The notes under the pieces: generated by a model
Seen by the model: the letters and a program-made list of their open reading frames with translations, nothing else
The model's database searches: none
What the model was told of the DNA's origin: nothing
Assembly: GCF_003977665.1 (NCBI RefSeq)
Contig: NZ_RYYV01000022.1
Span: 1-64,000 of the forward strand
Source: Dyella choica
GTDB lineage: Bacteria > Pseudomonadota > Gammaproteobacteria > Xanthomonadales > Rhodanobacteraceae
DNA length: 64,000 bases
Reading direction: 5' to 3'
Translations under genes and position numbers: made by a program
In this document: positions 33,024 to 40,947 of the stretch, piece by piece
Numbering within the stretch: the stretch's first letter is position 1
How the letters are laid out: each line of letters starts with the position of its first letter

Positions 33024-33542
33024 TTATGCGGCTGCAGGTTCTTTCATAGCCGCGATTCCAAGCCTTGCCTGGAAGTAATCTTGCATCGTGTCGAGGCCAA
33101 TTTCAGCGTTCTTTCCAGCTTTTTTCATGGTCGCGTCCCAGGGACCTCCGGGCTCGTGGGACAAAATGGAAAGATCGAGAGCAGTGAGCCTGCCAAAGCT
33201 TTTCCAAACATGTCTAAGGAAATCGAGAATGCCTTCGTCAGTCGGCGGCAGGTGCTCGAAAGCCTCAAATTTACCCTTATCGGACAAGTCGAAGTAAACC
33301 GCTCTTTCCGTGATTCCGCTGGCTCCGTACTTCTTGAACTCGTGATACACACGCGGGAACACCGGACCATGTTTCCAGGCCTCGACGCCATCACTGATGA
33401 GTGGGTTGCCTTTGAAGGCGAGGAACATGCCTTGAGCAAAATAGAGAAGCTTCTGCAACTTCATGTTGCTCAGGCACTCTCCGTCCTCCTCTGCGATGTT
33501 GAAGAAGGCGTTAGCCACTTGTTGAGCGTTGTACGTCTGCAT
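33024..33542 (-). CDS. Panacea (DUF4065, SocA/GepA-like) antitoxin
   Basis: 172 residues with the Panacea pattern: AQQVANAFFNIAEEDGECLS, MKLQKLLYFAQGMFLAFKGN, the EAWKHGPVFPRVYHEFKKYG core and a late LSILSHEPGGPWDATMKKAG segment. SocA of Caulobacter and prophage GepA share it. The domain neutralises diverse toxins by direct binding; here it precedes a two-helix membrane protein in a two-gene operon. The start ATG is at 33540-33542. An inverted repeat (33626-33660) upstream may be its operator. The pair looks like a type II toxin-antitoxin system that could act in phage defence. Confidence 0.85.
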   Translation of the reverse strand: MQTYNAQQVANAFFNIAEEDGECLSNMKLQKLLYFAQGMFLAFKGNPLISDGVEAWKHGPVFPRVYHEFKKYGASGITERAVYFDLSDKGKFEAFEHLPPTDEGILDFLRHVWKSFGRLTALDLSILSHEPGGPWDATMKKAGKNAEIGLDTMQDYFQARLGIAAMKEPAAA

Positions 33543-33625
33543 TGCGGAGGCCTCTTGGCAGACCCACCCCGTGCTTACGAGAGCTGAACTCGCTCAGCCA
33601 CTTAGATGCGTCCTACATTCCCAGA

Positions 33626-33660
33626 ATATATGGTGCTTTGAGCGTGGGGCAACCATATAT
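33626..33660. promoter_or_regulatory. Inverted repeat upstream of the Panacea operon
   Basis: ATATATGGT (33626-33634) and ACCATATAT (33652-33660), perfect 9-base arms, 17-base spacer, 84 bases before the antitoxin ATG. A plausible operator for autoregulation. The rest of 33543-33921 holds a dispersed-repeat piece and no gene that I can support. Confidence 0.45.
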
Positions 33661-33809
33661 GGGAAAGGTCTCAAGTCATGAGGCAACGCTTGCGGGCCGG
33701 CCTTGGCTACGCGAAATCCCTTGTGGAGTCATTGGGCTAAATCCCAAGCTTTCAGCTCGGCTGAGAGCAGCTATGAGTACTTCCATTAACATCGTGGAGG
33801 CCTTTTTAG

Positions 33810-33856
33810 GTCCAGTCCGAACGATGCTATGTCTCTGATCGAATGCCGGTTTCCAG
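33810..33856. repeat. Dispersed intergenic repeat, partial copy
   Basis: GTCCAGTCCGAACGATG then CTATGTCTCTGATCGAATGC and CGGTTTCC; the second part matches 20294-20320 almost exactly. It lies about 65 bases before the NtrB gene. Confidence 0.5.
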
Positions 33857-33921
33857 CAGCTGGAAGCCCTTTGTCGTAGGTGGCATTTGCACCAAGCCGA
33901 CGCATTGTCCATGATGGTGCA

Positions 33922-34956
33922 ATGAGCGAGCAGGTGTCCCGAGGCTGGGTGGAGCAGTTGTCGACCGGGTTGGCGGTGGTCGACCGGGATTTGCGCGTGG
34001 AATGGATCAATCCGGCACTGGCCGAGTTGCTGGGGCTAGGGCTGCGGCATGCCCAGGGGCAATCGCTGCGTGGTTTGCTGCAGGATGCCGGGGTCGCGGA
34101 GCAGGCGAGGCGGAGCCAGGCCGAGCAGCGCTCGGTGCAGTGTCGCGGCCTGCTGCTGCCTGGGATTGCAGGGGGCCAGCGGGTGGATGTGGCCTTGCAG
34201 CCACTGGAAGCGGGGGGCCTGCTGGTGGAAGTGCACACGCTGGCGGAAGTGCCATCCACAGTCTCGCCGCTCTCGGCGACCTTGCGTGGTTTTGCCCATG
34301 AGGTAAAGAACCCGCTGGCGGGCCTGCGTGGCGCGGCCCAGCTGCTGCAGCGACGGTTGGAAGATCCGGATATGCAGGCGCTGGCGGGCATGGTGATCAA
34401 CGAAGCCGATCGGCTGGCCGCGTTGGCGAACCGGTTGCTGCATCACGATGGCGCGCCGCGCCTGGCGCCGGTGAATCTGCACCAGCTGATGGAGCGCGTC
34501 GGGGAATTGATAGGCGCGGAGCCGAAACCGCCGCGCTTGCGGCACGACTACGACCCCAGCCTGCCGGACGTGGAAGGCGATGCCGATCGCCTGCAGCAGG
34601 TGTTGCTCAATCTCGCGCGCAACGCGATCGAAGCAGGTGCGAAGACACTGACTCTGCGCAGCCGAGCGGAACATGGCGTGCGCCTGGGCGAGCGCATGTT
34701 TCGTAGCGCGTTGCGGCTGGATGTGATGGACGATGGCCCAGGCGTGCCGGCGGCCCTGCGCGATAACTTGTTCGAGCCGCTGGTTTCCGGACGAGTGGAC
34801 GGCACCGGCCTTGGCCTGGCGCTGTCGCGCGAAATCGCGCACGAGCACGGCGGCGAATTGCGTTACGTCAGCCGCCCGGGCGAAACGGTGTTTTCGCTCT
34901 ATCTGCCTTTGCCTCCGCGCATGGGTCTTGCAGTCACGGGGCGTGCTCATGGCTAA
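33922..34956 (+). CDS. ntrB: Nitrogen regulation sensor kinase NtrB (GlnL)
   Basis: 344 residues, cytosolic. The N-terminal PAS domain (about 8-100) includes LSTGLAVVDRDLRVEWINPA. The HisKA domain carries the phosphorylated His in GFAHEVKNPLAGLRGAAQLL. The HATPase domain shows the N box (LLNLARNAIEAGA), DVMDDGPGVP and TGLGLALSREIAHEHGG. NtrB phosphorylates NtrC when nitrogen is short, under PII control. The ATG at 33922 is chosen because homology starts there (MSEQVSRGWVEQL). The stop overlaps the ntrC start by 8 bases. No glnA gene is next to it in this window. Confidence 0.92.
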   Translation: MSEQVSRGWVEQLSTGLAVVDRDLRVEWINPALAELLGLGLRHAQGQSLRGLLQDAGVAEQARRSQAEQRSVQCRGLLLPGIAGGQRVDVALQPLEAGGLLVEVHTLAEVPSTVSPLSATLRGFAHEVKNPLAGLRGAAQLLQRRLEDPDMQALAGMVINEADRLAALANRLLHHDGAPRLAPVNLHQLMERVGELIGAEPKPPRLRHDYDPSLPDVEGDADRLQQVLLNLARNAIEAGAKTLTLRSRAEHGVRLGERMFRSALRLDVMDDGPGVPAALRDNLFEPLVSGRVDGTGLGLALSREIAHEHGGELRYVSRPGETVFSLYLPLPPRMGLAVTGRAHG

Positions 34957-36343
34957 ACCGAATGACCGGACTGGCATCTGGATCGTCGATGACGATCGCG
35001 GGGTGCGCTTTGTGCTGGCCGAAGCGTTGCGTGATGCGGGCATGGAAGTGCGCGAGTTCGAAAATACGCCGAGTGTGCGCAAGGCCTTGCGTGAAGCGAT
35101 GCCGGCGCTGCTGGTCACCGACGTGCGCATGCCGGGCGAAAGCGGATTGGCCTTGCTGGAAGAGCTGCATGTGCAAGGCATAGGTCCGGTGATCGTGATG
35201 AGCGCTTACACGGATGTTGCGACCACCGCCGCGGCTTATCGCGCCGGTGCGGTGGATTATCTGGCCAAGCCGTTCGATCTGGACCAGGCGCTGGCTTCCG
35301 TGCAGCGTGCGCTGGCGGATGTGCCGCAAGCTGAGGTTGCATCTTCAGCAAGTGCGGTTCCCGCCAACGCCTTGCTGGGTGAAAGCGCGCCGATGCGCGA
35401 GGTGTTCCGCCTGATCGGCCGCATTGCCGCGAGCGATCTCAATGTGCTGGTTACCGGTGAAACCGGTACCGGCAAGGAACTGGTAGCGCGCGCGTTGCAC
35501 GAGGAAAGCGCGCGGCGCGGCAAGCCGTTCGTGGCCTTGAATACCGCGGCCATTCCCAGCGAATTGCTGGAAAGCGAACTGTTCGGTCACGAAGCAGGGG
35601 CCTTCACCGGCGCTACGCGGCGCGTGGCTGGGCGTTTCGAGCAGGCGGAAGGCGGTACCTTGTTTCTCGACGAGATCGGCGACATGCCCCTGATCCTGCA
35701 GACGCGCCTGTTGCGTGTGCTGGCGGGCGGCGAGTTCTATCGCGTTGGCGGGCGGGAGTTGATCCGTTGCAATGTGCGTGTCGTTGCGGCCACGCATCAG
35801 GATCTGGATGCACGCGTGATGGCGGGACAGTTTCGTGCCGACCTGAAGCATCGCCTCGATGTGGTGCGCATCGAATTGCCTCCTTTGCGGCAGCGCCGCG
35901 CGGATATTCCGCTGCTGGCCCAGCACTTTCTGGCCAATGCCGCGCAGGAATTGAAGCTGCCGCCCAAGCGCTTCTCGAAGGCGGCGCTGAAGGCGATTGC
36001 GCAGCGGGATTTTCCCGGCAACGTGCGCGAGCTGGAGAATCTGTGCCGGCGCCTGGCGGTGATCGCGATGGGTGCGGAAATTCTGCCGGCGGACCTGGGC
36101 AAATCGGTCGAGGCGCAGGGTGGGGACTGGACGGACGCCTTGCGCGAATGGGCGGGGCGAGCATTGGAACGCAACGAAGCGGATATTCATACGCGTGCGC
36201 GCGAGGCGCTGGACCGCGTGCTGATGGAAGCGGCGTTGGCGGCCAACGAAGGGCATCGTCAACATGCTGCGGCGGCGCTGGGAGTTGGCCGCAATACGCT
36301 AACTCGCAAGCTGGGTGCATCGCGTGCGCGGCGCAAGTCATAA
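34949..36343 (+). CDS. ntrC: Nitrogen regulation response regulator NtrC (GlnG)
   Basis: 464 residues, a sigma54-dependent activator. The receiver (about 8-125) has [10 protein letters not shown] and the phosphoacceptor in [14 protein letters not shown]. The AAA+ domain (about 145-375) has Walker [15 protein letters not shown], the sigma54-contact loop GAFTGA and Walker [15 protein letters not shown]. The C-terminal Fis-type helix-turn-helix ends [20 protein letters not shown]. It is translated from ATG 34949 inside the last codons of ntrB, and a strong REP hairpin follows the stop. Targets are nitrogen assimilation genes elsewhere. Confidence 0.93.
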   Translation: MAKPNDRTGIWIVDDDRGVRFVLAEALRDAGMEVREFENTPSVRKALREAMPALLVTDVRMPGESGLALLEELHVQGIGPVIVMSAYTDVATTAAAYRAGAVDYLAKPFDLDQALASVQRALADVPQAEVASSASAVPANALLGESAPMREVFRLIGRIAASDLNVLVTGETGTGKELVARALHEESARRGKPFVALNTAAIPSELLESELFGHEAGAFTGATRRVAGRFEQAEGGTLFLDEIGDMPLILQTRLLRVLAGGEFYRVGGRELIRCNVRVVAATHQDLDARVMAGQFRADLKHRLDVVRIELPPLRQRRADIPLLAQHFLANAAQELKLPPKRFSKAALKAIAQRDFPGNVRELENLCRRLAVIAMGAEILPADLGKSVEAQGGDWTDALREWAGRALERNEADIHTRAREALDRVLMEAALAANEGHRQHAAAALGVGRNTLTRKLGASRARRKS

Positions 36344-36353
36344 GCAGGTATTT

Positions 36354-36386
36354 GCTCCCTCCCCTACGTGTAGTAGGGGAGGGAGC
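36354..36386 (+). repeat. REP-type palindrome after ntrC
   Basis: GCTCCCTCCCCTAC (36354-36367) and GTAGGGGAGGGAGC (36373-36386) form a perfect 14-bp stem with loop GTGTA. The same palindrome recurs at 42341-42470 and 46389-46515. It may end or protect the ntrBC transcript. Confidence 0.75.
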
Positions 36387-36443
36387 CGCTACCCGCTAGC
36401 TGAAATTTGGCGCTAACCAAGTGAGCAGAATGGGAGTCAACGG

Positions 36444-36896
36444 GTGTCGACATTGATGGTGCGCCCTGCCGAGCGCAGGGACATGGCCGCGATTGCCGAG
36501 TGGAACGTGGCGATGGCCTGGGAAACGGAGCAAAAGCGGCTGGACCAGCAGTTGCTTGCGCGTGGTGTTGCAGCGGTGCTGGATGAGCCACGACGCGGGT
36601 TCTATCTGGTGGCCGAACTCGATGGGCAGTCCGTGGGTTGCCTGCTTGTCACCTATGAGTGGAGCGATTGGCGCAATGGCGATTTCTGGTGGTTCCAGAG
36701 CGTGTATGTAGCGCCGGAAGCGCGCCGGGCCGGCGTATTTCGCGCGATGTACGCCGATGTGGCGCAGCGCGCCAAGCAGGCGGGTGCGGTGGGTTTGCGG
36801 CTGTATGTGGAAACGGAGAACTTGCGGGCGCAGCGGACGTACCGGGAGTTGGGCATGGAGCAGTGCCATTACTTCATGTATGAGCAGATGCTGTAG
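36444..36896 (+). CDS. GNAT-family N-acetyltransferase
   Basis: 150 residues with the GNAT acetyl-CoA fold: VRPAERRDMAAIAEWNVAMA, GFYLVAELDGQSVGCLLVTY, motif A with SVYVAPEARRAGVFRAMYAD (the Q/RxxGxG loop is degenerate: RRAGVF) and the C-terminal VETENLRAQRTYRELGM. The acceptor may be a small molecule or a protein. It starts at GTG 36444 after GGGAG; ATG 36456 is an alternative. Its stop codon lies inside a REP element shared with the convergent gene. Confidence 0.85.
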   Translation: MSTLMVRPAERRDMAAIAEWNVAMAWETEQKRLDQQLLARGVAAVLDEPRRGFYLVAELDGQSVGCLLVTYEWSDWRNGDFWWFQSVYVAPEARRAGVFRAMYADVAQRAKQAGAVGLRLYVETENLRAQRTYRELGMEQCHYFMYEQML

Positions 36897-36967
36897 GCTG
36901 GGATGGCAATCCCAGCATCGCGCAGCGTGCGTGCATGGCAATGCTGGGTTTCGCAACCCAGCCTACA
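36892..36967. repeat. REP element spanning both convergent stop codons
   Basis: TGTAGGCTGGG (36892-36902) and CCCAGCCTACA (36957-36967) are perfect inverted arms around GGCAATCCCAGC and TGCTGGGTTT units. The TAG within each arm is the stop codon of the flanking gene. Related units lie at 40891-40946 and 61211-61240. Confidence 0.75.
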
Positions 36968-38858
36968 GCACGCCTTTCACACCCGCCCCAAACGCCACAA
37001 ACAAGCGCGTGTAGATCAGCTTCGGTGAAATCGCCACATCCGGGAAATCGCCCACCGCGGTATAGCAGCGCGTAAAGTCCGGGTTGCCCGGCTGCATCGG
37101 CGGGCAATCGGGGTCGGCTTTCATTTCGTAGCTGGTGGCGTAGCGGAACGGCCAGATGTCGAACAGGGGCAGCCTGGCCGACAGGTCGCCGATGACCTGG
37201 CTGATCTGGCCCAGCACCGGGATGACCGGCTTGCGCGGCGCGATCACCCAGGCATTCTTCGGCTCGGTAGCTTCCAGCACGGAATCGCGCAAGATCTGCG
37301 CGAAGCGCTGGTCGTACACGATCACGCCGCTTTCGGTGTTGTAGCGATCGGAGCGCGGATCGAAGTTGTGCGAACCGACCATCCCCAGGTCATCGTCGAT
37401 CACCAGCGATTTGGCGTGCAGGCCGAAGCGGCGGCCTGGGCTGGTCAGCGGTGCAGGGCGGTTGCGGCTGCCCTGGCTGCCGAACAGGCCGAGGTGCTGC
37501 TCGGTACCGGGATAGCGTATGCGCCGTTTGCCTGAGGCGCCGGGCACGCTCGGGGCGCCATCTTCCTCATCTTCGACGTTGGCCTGCAGGTACGCGTCGG
37601 TGGCCAATTCGGCGCGGGGCTTCAGTTCGTAGATGGTGAAGCCGTATTTGTTGAGGAAGCTTTTGCGGTGCTTGTAGGAGAGGGCATACACCGCAAAGGC
37701 ATCGGTAGACGCCAGCGAGTTGGTGGATACGATGATCTGCGGCGCCGGATTTTCGCGATGAAGGAACTTGAAGATCTTTTCCGCGCGCCGGCTCATGACC
37801 AGGTAGGGTGTCTGCAGCACCACTTCTTTCTTGGCATGGTTGACCAACTGCATCAGGTGCGCAGTGAATTCCCGCGCCTGGCGTTTCGTCGGCTGCTCGG
37901 TCTTGGCCGGCAGGTCGCTGAAATACTCCACTTTGCTTGCGTAGAGGCTGTTGCTTAGGACGTGTTCGTTGAGCCAGTCCGGATCCTCCGCCTCGGCCTG
38001 GGCCGAGGCGACGCGGGCGGGGTAGGCATAGTGCGGGCCGGGCCATGGCTGCGGCGATGGGTTGCGCAAAATGAGCCGGTTCACGTCGTGCAGATGGGTG
38101 AGCGGCACGGCGCGCTTGTGATGCCAGAACAGGTCGAAATTCCGGCCCATTTCCTGCACGGCAGGTCCACCTACCATCACGTCGCGATCGACGTAGTCGA
38201 AATCGTCGTCCCAGTTGAAGTAGCGGTTCTGGTAGTTGCGCCCGCCGGTGATGCCGATGGTGTCGTCCACCACCAGCACCTTGTTGTGCATGCGCTGGTT
38301 GAATTTCATGAAGCAGCAGAGGATGCCGGCGGCGAATTCCAGCGGGGGTGTACGTGCGCTGTGGAAGGTGGGGTTGTACAGCCGCACCTGCAGGTTGGGG
38401 CTGGCGCGCGCGAGCTGGGCGAGCAGCGCCGCGTCTTCAAACGAGAACAGCTGGTCGGCGAGAATGCGCACGTTCACGCCACGCCGCGCCGCATCGATCA
38501 GTTCGTTGAGCGCAAGCTGGCCAAGGTCGTCTTCGTCCCAGATATAGGTCTGTACGTCGATGGAAGTTTTCGCGGCGCGGATCAGGTTGATGCGCGCCAC
38601 CAGCGATGCTTCGCTGTCGTCGAGCAAGGTGACGACATGCTGGGGATGCTCCGGTGTGGAATCGGCCATGGCCTTGCTGGCCGCATCGAGCAGCGGCGAT
38701 GGCGTGGCGCAGTGGTCATCCCGGCTGCAGGTGACCTGGCGATCGACGCTGGCGGCGACCACCGCGTCGGCTTGGCGAATTTTCTCGCGGTTCAGCGCGC
38801 AGCCCTGCAACAGGGCCGCCAGCAACAGGATCAACAGTAGGCTGCAACGTATGTGCAT
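36963..38858 (-). CDS. Phospholipase D-family lipoprotein, cardiolipin synthase-like (ClsC type)
   Basis: 631 residues. A lipoprotein signal peptide ends in the lipobox LLQGC, so it is membrane anchored on the periplasmic side. There are two PLD catalytic motifs: HNKVLVVDDTIGITGGRNY and HAKSLVIDDDLGMVGSHNF (HxKxxxxD each), followed by FDPRS. This architecture matches ClsC/YmdC-type cardiolipin synthases, which join phosphatidylglycerol with another phospholipid head group. The ATG at 38858 is preferred over TTG 38864. Its last codon and stop lie in a REP element. It has no operon partner. Confidence 0.85.
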   Translation of the reverse strand: MHIRCSLLLILLLAALLQGCALNREKIRQADAVVAASVDRQVTCSRDDHCATPSPLLDAASKAMADSTPEHPQHVVTLLDDSEASLVARINLIRAAKTSIDVQTYIWDEDDLGQLALNELIDAARRGVNVRILADQLFSFEDAALLAQLARASPNLQVRLYNPTFHSARTPPLEFAAGILCCFMKFNQRMHNKVLVVDDTIGITGGRNYQNRYFNWDDDFDYVDRDVMVGGPAVQEMGRNFDLFWHHKRAVPLTHLHDVNRLILRNPSPQPWPGPHYAYPARVASAQAEAEDPDWLNEHVLSNSLYASKVEYFSDLPAKTEQPTKRQAREFTAHLMQLVNHAKKEVVLQTPYLVMSRRAEKIFKFLHRENPAPQIIVSTNSLASTDAFAVYALSYKHRKSFLNKYGFTIYELKPRAELATDAYLQANVEDEEDGAPSVPGASGKRRIRYPGTEQHLGLFGSQGSRNRPAPLTSPGRRFGLHAKSLVIDDDLGMVGSHNFDPRSDRYNTESGVIVYDQRFAQILRDSVLEATEPKNAWVIAPRKPVIPVLGQISQVIGDLSARLPLFDIWPFRYATSYEMKADPDCPPMQPGNPDFTRCYTAVGDFPDVAISPKLIYTRLFVAFGAGVKGVL

Positions 38859-39034
38859 GGACAAGCCCGTTCAGTGCCTGCGCAATGCGCTGCTGCACAC
38901 CTGCACTGCTGTCCGCTCGCGTCTCCCCATACGATTCACCTTCCTGATAGGCGTACAAACAGAGCCTGCGGGCCGCAGGCAAAGGCTGCTCGGTCCGAGC
39001 GCCTCCATCATAGCGACCGATCAGTAACGGCTGT

Positions 39035-39634
39035 TCAACGGGTATCCGGTTGCAGCGTGATGCTGAGGTTGAGGTCAACGCTATCGGACACGGCCAGGCG
39101 ATCGCTGGTCATGCCAAAGGTGCTGCGTTGAAGCATGCCGCGCAAGACGATACGGCATGGGGTCGCCGCGGGTCGTTCGCAGTGCGCCGGCGCCACGGCG
39201 AAACGGATGGGTGCGGTGACGCCGCGCAAGGTGAGATAGCCGGTGAGGGTGCCGCCATGGTCCAGCTGGGTTTGCGCGAACGGATTGGAAGTGAAGTGGA
39301 TGACCGGGTGATGGATCGCGTCGAAGAACGACGGAGCCAGCAAGCGTTTGCGCATGCGCGCCGAAGGCATCGCCACGCTGGTCACCGGAATGGTCGCGTT
39401 CACCACCCAATTGTCGGACACCGGGTCCTGCGACACGGCGCCGTCGACGTGCGTGAACTGGCCATCGACCTGGTCCAGCCAGAACAGGCGCACATGGAAC
39501 ATGGCTTCCGAACTGGCTGGATCGATGCGGTACTCGGTCCCGCTGGCTGCCGCGAGCAGCGGGAACAGCAGTAGTAACAAGAGCCCCATATGCCGCGATG
39601 CGTAACGCTGCAACGCGGGCATGAGGCGCGTCAT
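39035..39634 (-). CDS. YceI family periplasmic protein
   Basis: 199 residues with a signal peptide (LLLLLLFPLLAAASG) and the YceI lipocalin-like barrel: YRIDPASSEAMFHVRLFWLD, DQVDGQFTHVDGAVSQDP, FDAIHHPVIHFTSNPF and LTGYLTLRGVTAPIRFAV. YceI proteins bind isoprenoid or lipid-like molecules in the periplasm. Its start overlaps the stop of sixA by four bases (ATGA), so the two are co-expressed, sixA first. Here it is divergent enough that the ligand cannot be guessed. Confidence 0.88.
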   Translation of the reverse strand: MTRLMPALQRYASRHMGLLLLLLFPLLAAASGTEYRIDPASSEAMFHVRLFWLDQVDGQFTHVDGAVSQDPVSDNWVVNATIPVTSVAMPSARMRKRLLAPSFFDAIHHPVIHFTSNPFAQTQLDHGGTLTGYLTLRGVTAPIRFAVAPAHCERPAATPCRIVLRGMLQRSTFGMTSDRLAVSDSVDLNLSITLQPDTR

Positions 39635-40104
39635 GGCGACCAGAACGCATCCAGCCGTGCGTTGCCCGGCTCCAGCGGGCCATCCAGGTGAAGCACGGCC
39701 AGTCCTGCCGGCGGCATGCCACGGAATTCGTCGGAGCGGCCTTCCACCAGCAAGGCGACCAGCCGTTCAATGCCCGGGTTGTGGCCAACCAGCATCACGG
39801 TGTTCGCATCGCCGTGCTGGTCCAGCAAGGCCAATAGCTCGCCGGGTGTGGCGTTGTAGATTTCGGTCGCGGTCAGCATGGACGGGGTGCGCCCCAGTTC
39901 ACCCAGCGCAAGGTTGGCGGTCGCGCAGGTGCGTTCGGAAGGCGAGCACAGCACCCGATCGGGCCGCTTGCCGTGTTTCTTCAACCATTCCCCCGCAGCG
40001 CGAGCTTCCTGTTCTCCGCGTCCGCTGAGGCGACGCACCTCGTCTTGCCCGCCGGGCGGCGCGGGCTGGGCTTCGGCGTGTCGCAGCAAAATCAGTTCGT
40101 GCAT
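39631..40104 (-). CDS. sixA: Phosphohistidine phosphatase SixA
   Basis: 157 residues of the histidine phosphatase superfamily: MHELILLRHAEAQP with the RHA phospho-acceptor His, RVLCSPSERTCATANLAL with the second Arg, and MLVGHNPGIERLVALL with the second His. SixA removes phosphate from phosphohistidine of signalling or PTS phosphocarrier proteins. Length matches the family. It is translationally coupled to the downstream YceI gene; the ParA-like gene lies 60 bases upstream on the same strand. Confidence 0.9.
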   Translation of the reverse strand: MHELILLRHAEAQPAPPGGQDEVRRLSGRGEQEARAAGEWLKKHGKRPDRVLCSPSERTCATANLALGELGRTPSMLTATEIYNATPGELLALLDQHGDANTVMLVGHNPGIERLVALLVEGRSDEFRGMPPAGLAVLHLDGPLEPGNARLDAFWSP

Positions 40105-40164
40105 GACTGTGGGTGCTCCCGAAGAAGGTTCTGGTTCATGGTGAAGATAGCTCGAAGCAGACCC

Positions 40165-40797
40165 TCAATGTTGCCGCTTGATCCAGCGCAGCAGCGGCGT
40201 CCAGTCCTGCTGATGGCCGCGGACCTGTTCGGAGCCGTAGTCGAAGATGCCCTTGCCGAGCGAGGTGAGCAGTACGTAGGCCTGGGTGTCACGCAACTGC
40301 GCCACCACCGGGAACGGCGCCTGTTCGGCCAGCTCGGTGATGGCGTCCTGACTGGCGTGGGTCCAAGGCTTGAGGCGGTTGCCGACCAGGGCCACGGGCA
40401 ATTTGCCGCGCTTGACGCGGCCTATGCCGCGCAGGTGCTCAAGGAATTTCAGCGTCGCGTGTAGATCGAAAGAGGAGGGCAATACCGGCACCAGCACCAC
40501 ATCGGCCTGTTCCAGGTAGGGCTCCAGTTCCTTTTCGTGCGAGCCGGCCGCGGTATCGACCAGTACGCGATCGGTATCTTCCGGCAGCTTATCCAGCGCC
40601 CGGCGACCACCCTCCAGGGCCAGTACGCCCGGCACGTTATCCGGACGCAGGCTCGCCCAGCGGTAGCTGGAACCTTGCGGATCGCTATCGACGATGGCAG
40701 TGCGCTTGCCATCCTGTGCCCAATGGGAAGCGAGCTGGGTGACCAGCGTGCTCTTGCCGCAACCGCCTTTGCTGCTTGCTACCAACACCGTAAGCAT
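40165..40797 (-). CDS. ParA/MinD-like ATPase
   Basis: 210 residues: deviant Walker A SSKGGCGKSTLVTQLASHWA with the signature Lys, the switch segment AIVDSDPQGSSYRWASLR, Walker B region DRVLVDTAAG, and VLVPVLPSSFDLHATLKFLE typical of the short VirC1/ParA-like orphans. Such proteins bind ATP, dimerise and position DNA or protein cargo. No parB or other partner is next to it, so plasmid-type partitioning is unlikely; in relatives this orphan also sits among core genes. The start ATG is at 40795-40797. Confidence 0.88.
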   Translation of the reverse strand: MLTVLVASSKGGCGKSTLVTQLASHWAQDGKRTAIVDSDPQGSSYRWASLRPDNVPGVLALEGGRRALDKLPEDTDRVLVDTAAGSHEKELEPYLEQADVVLVPVLPSSFDLHATLKFLEHLRGIGRVKRGKLPVALVGNRLKPWTHASQDAITELAEQAPFPVVAQLRDTQAYVLLTSLGKGIFDYGSEQVRGHQQDWTPLLRWIKRQH

Positions 40798-40890
40798 CGG
40801 TTACCCCTAATGGCGTGAGGTGGACCAAAGATAGCGGAGGAGTCGGAAACGGGAAACAGGGAGCGGGAAGCGCTATCGTTTTGCTGCTTC

Positions 40891-40946
40891 GTAGGCTGGG
40901 ATGACAATCCCAGCTTTGCACGCGACATCTCGAAGCTGGGATGGGT
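40891..40946. repeat. REP element (TAGGCTGGGATG type)
   Basis: GTAGGCTGGGATGACAATCC then CAGC, followed by an inverted or partial unit GAAGCTGGGATGGG. Same family as 36892-36967 and 61211-61240. It lies just after the stop of the exported protein at 40948-41970. Confidence 0.65.
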
Positions 40947-40947
40947 G

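Noticed and set aside
33542-33838. Rightward frame before ntrB
   Set aside because: No ribosome binding site, no motifs, and it runs through the Panacea promoter region and a repeat copy.
40165-40797. Plasmid-type partition locus
   Set aside because: The ParA-like gene has no parB or centromere-like repeats nearby and sits among core genes.
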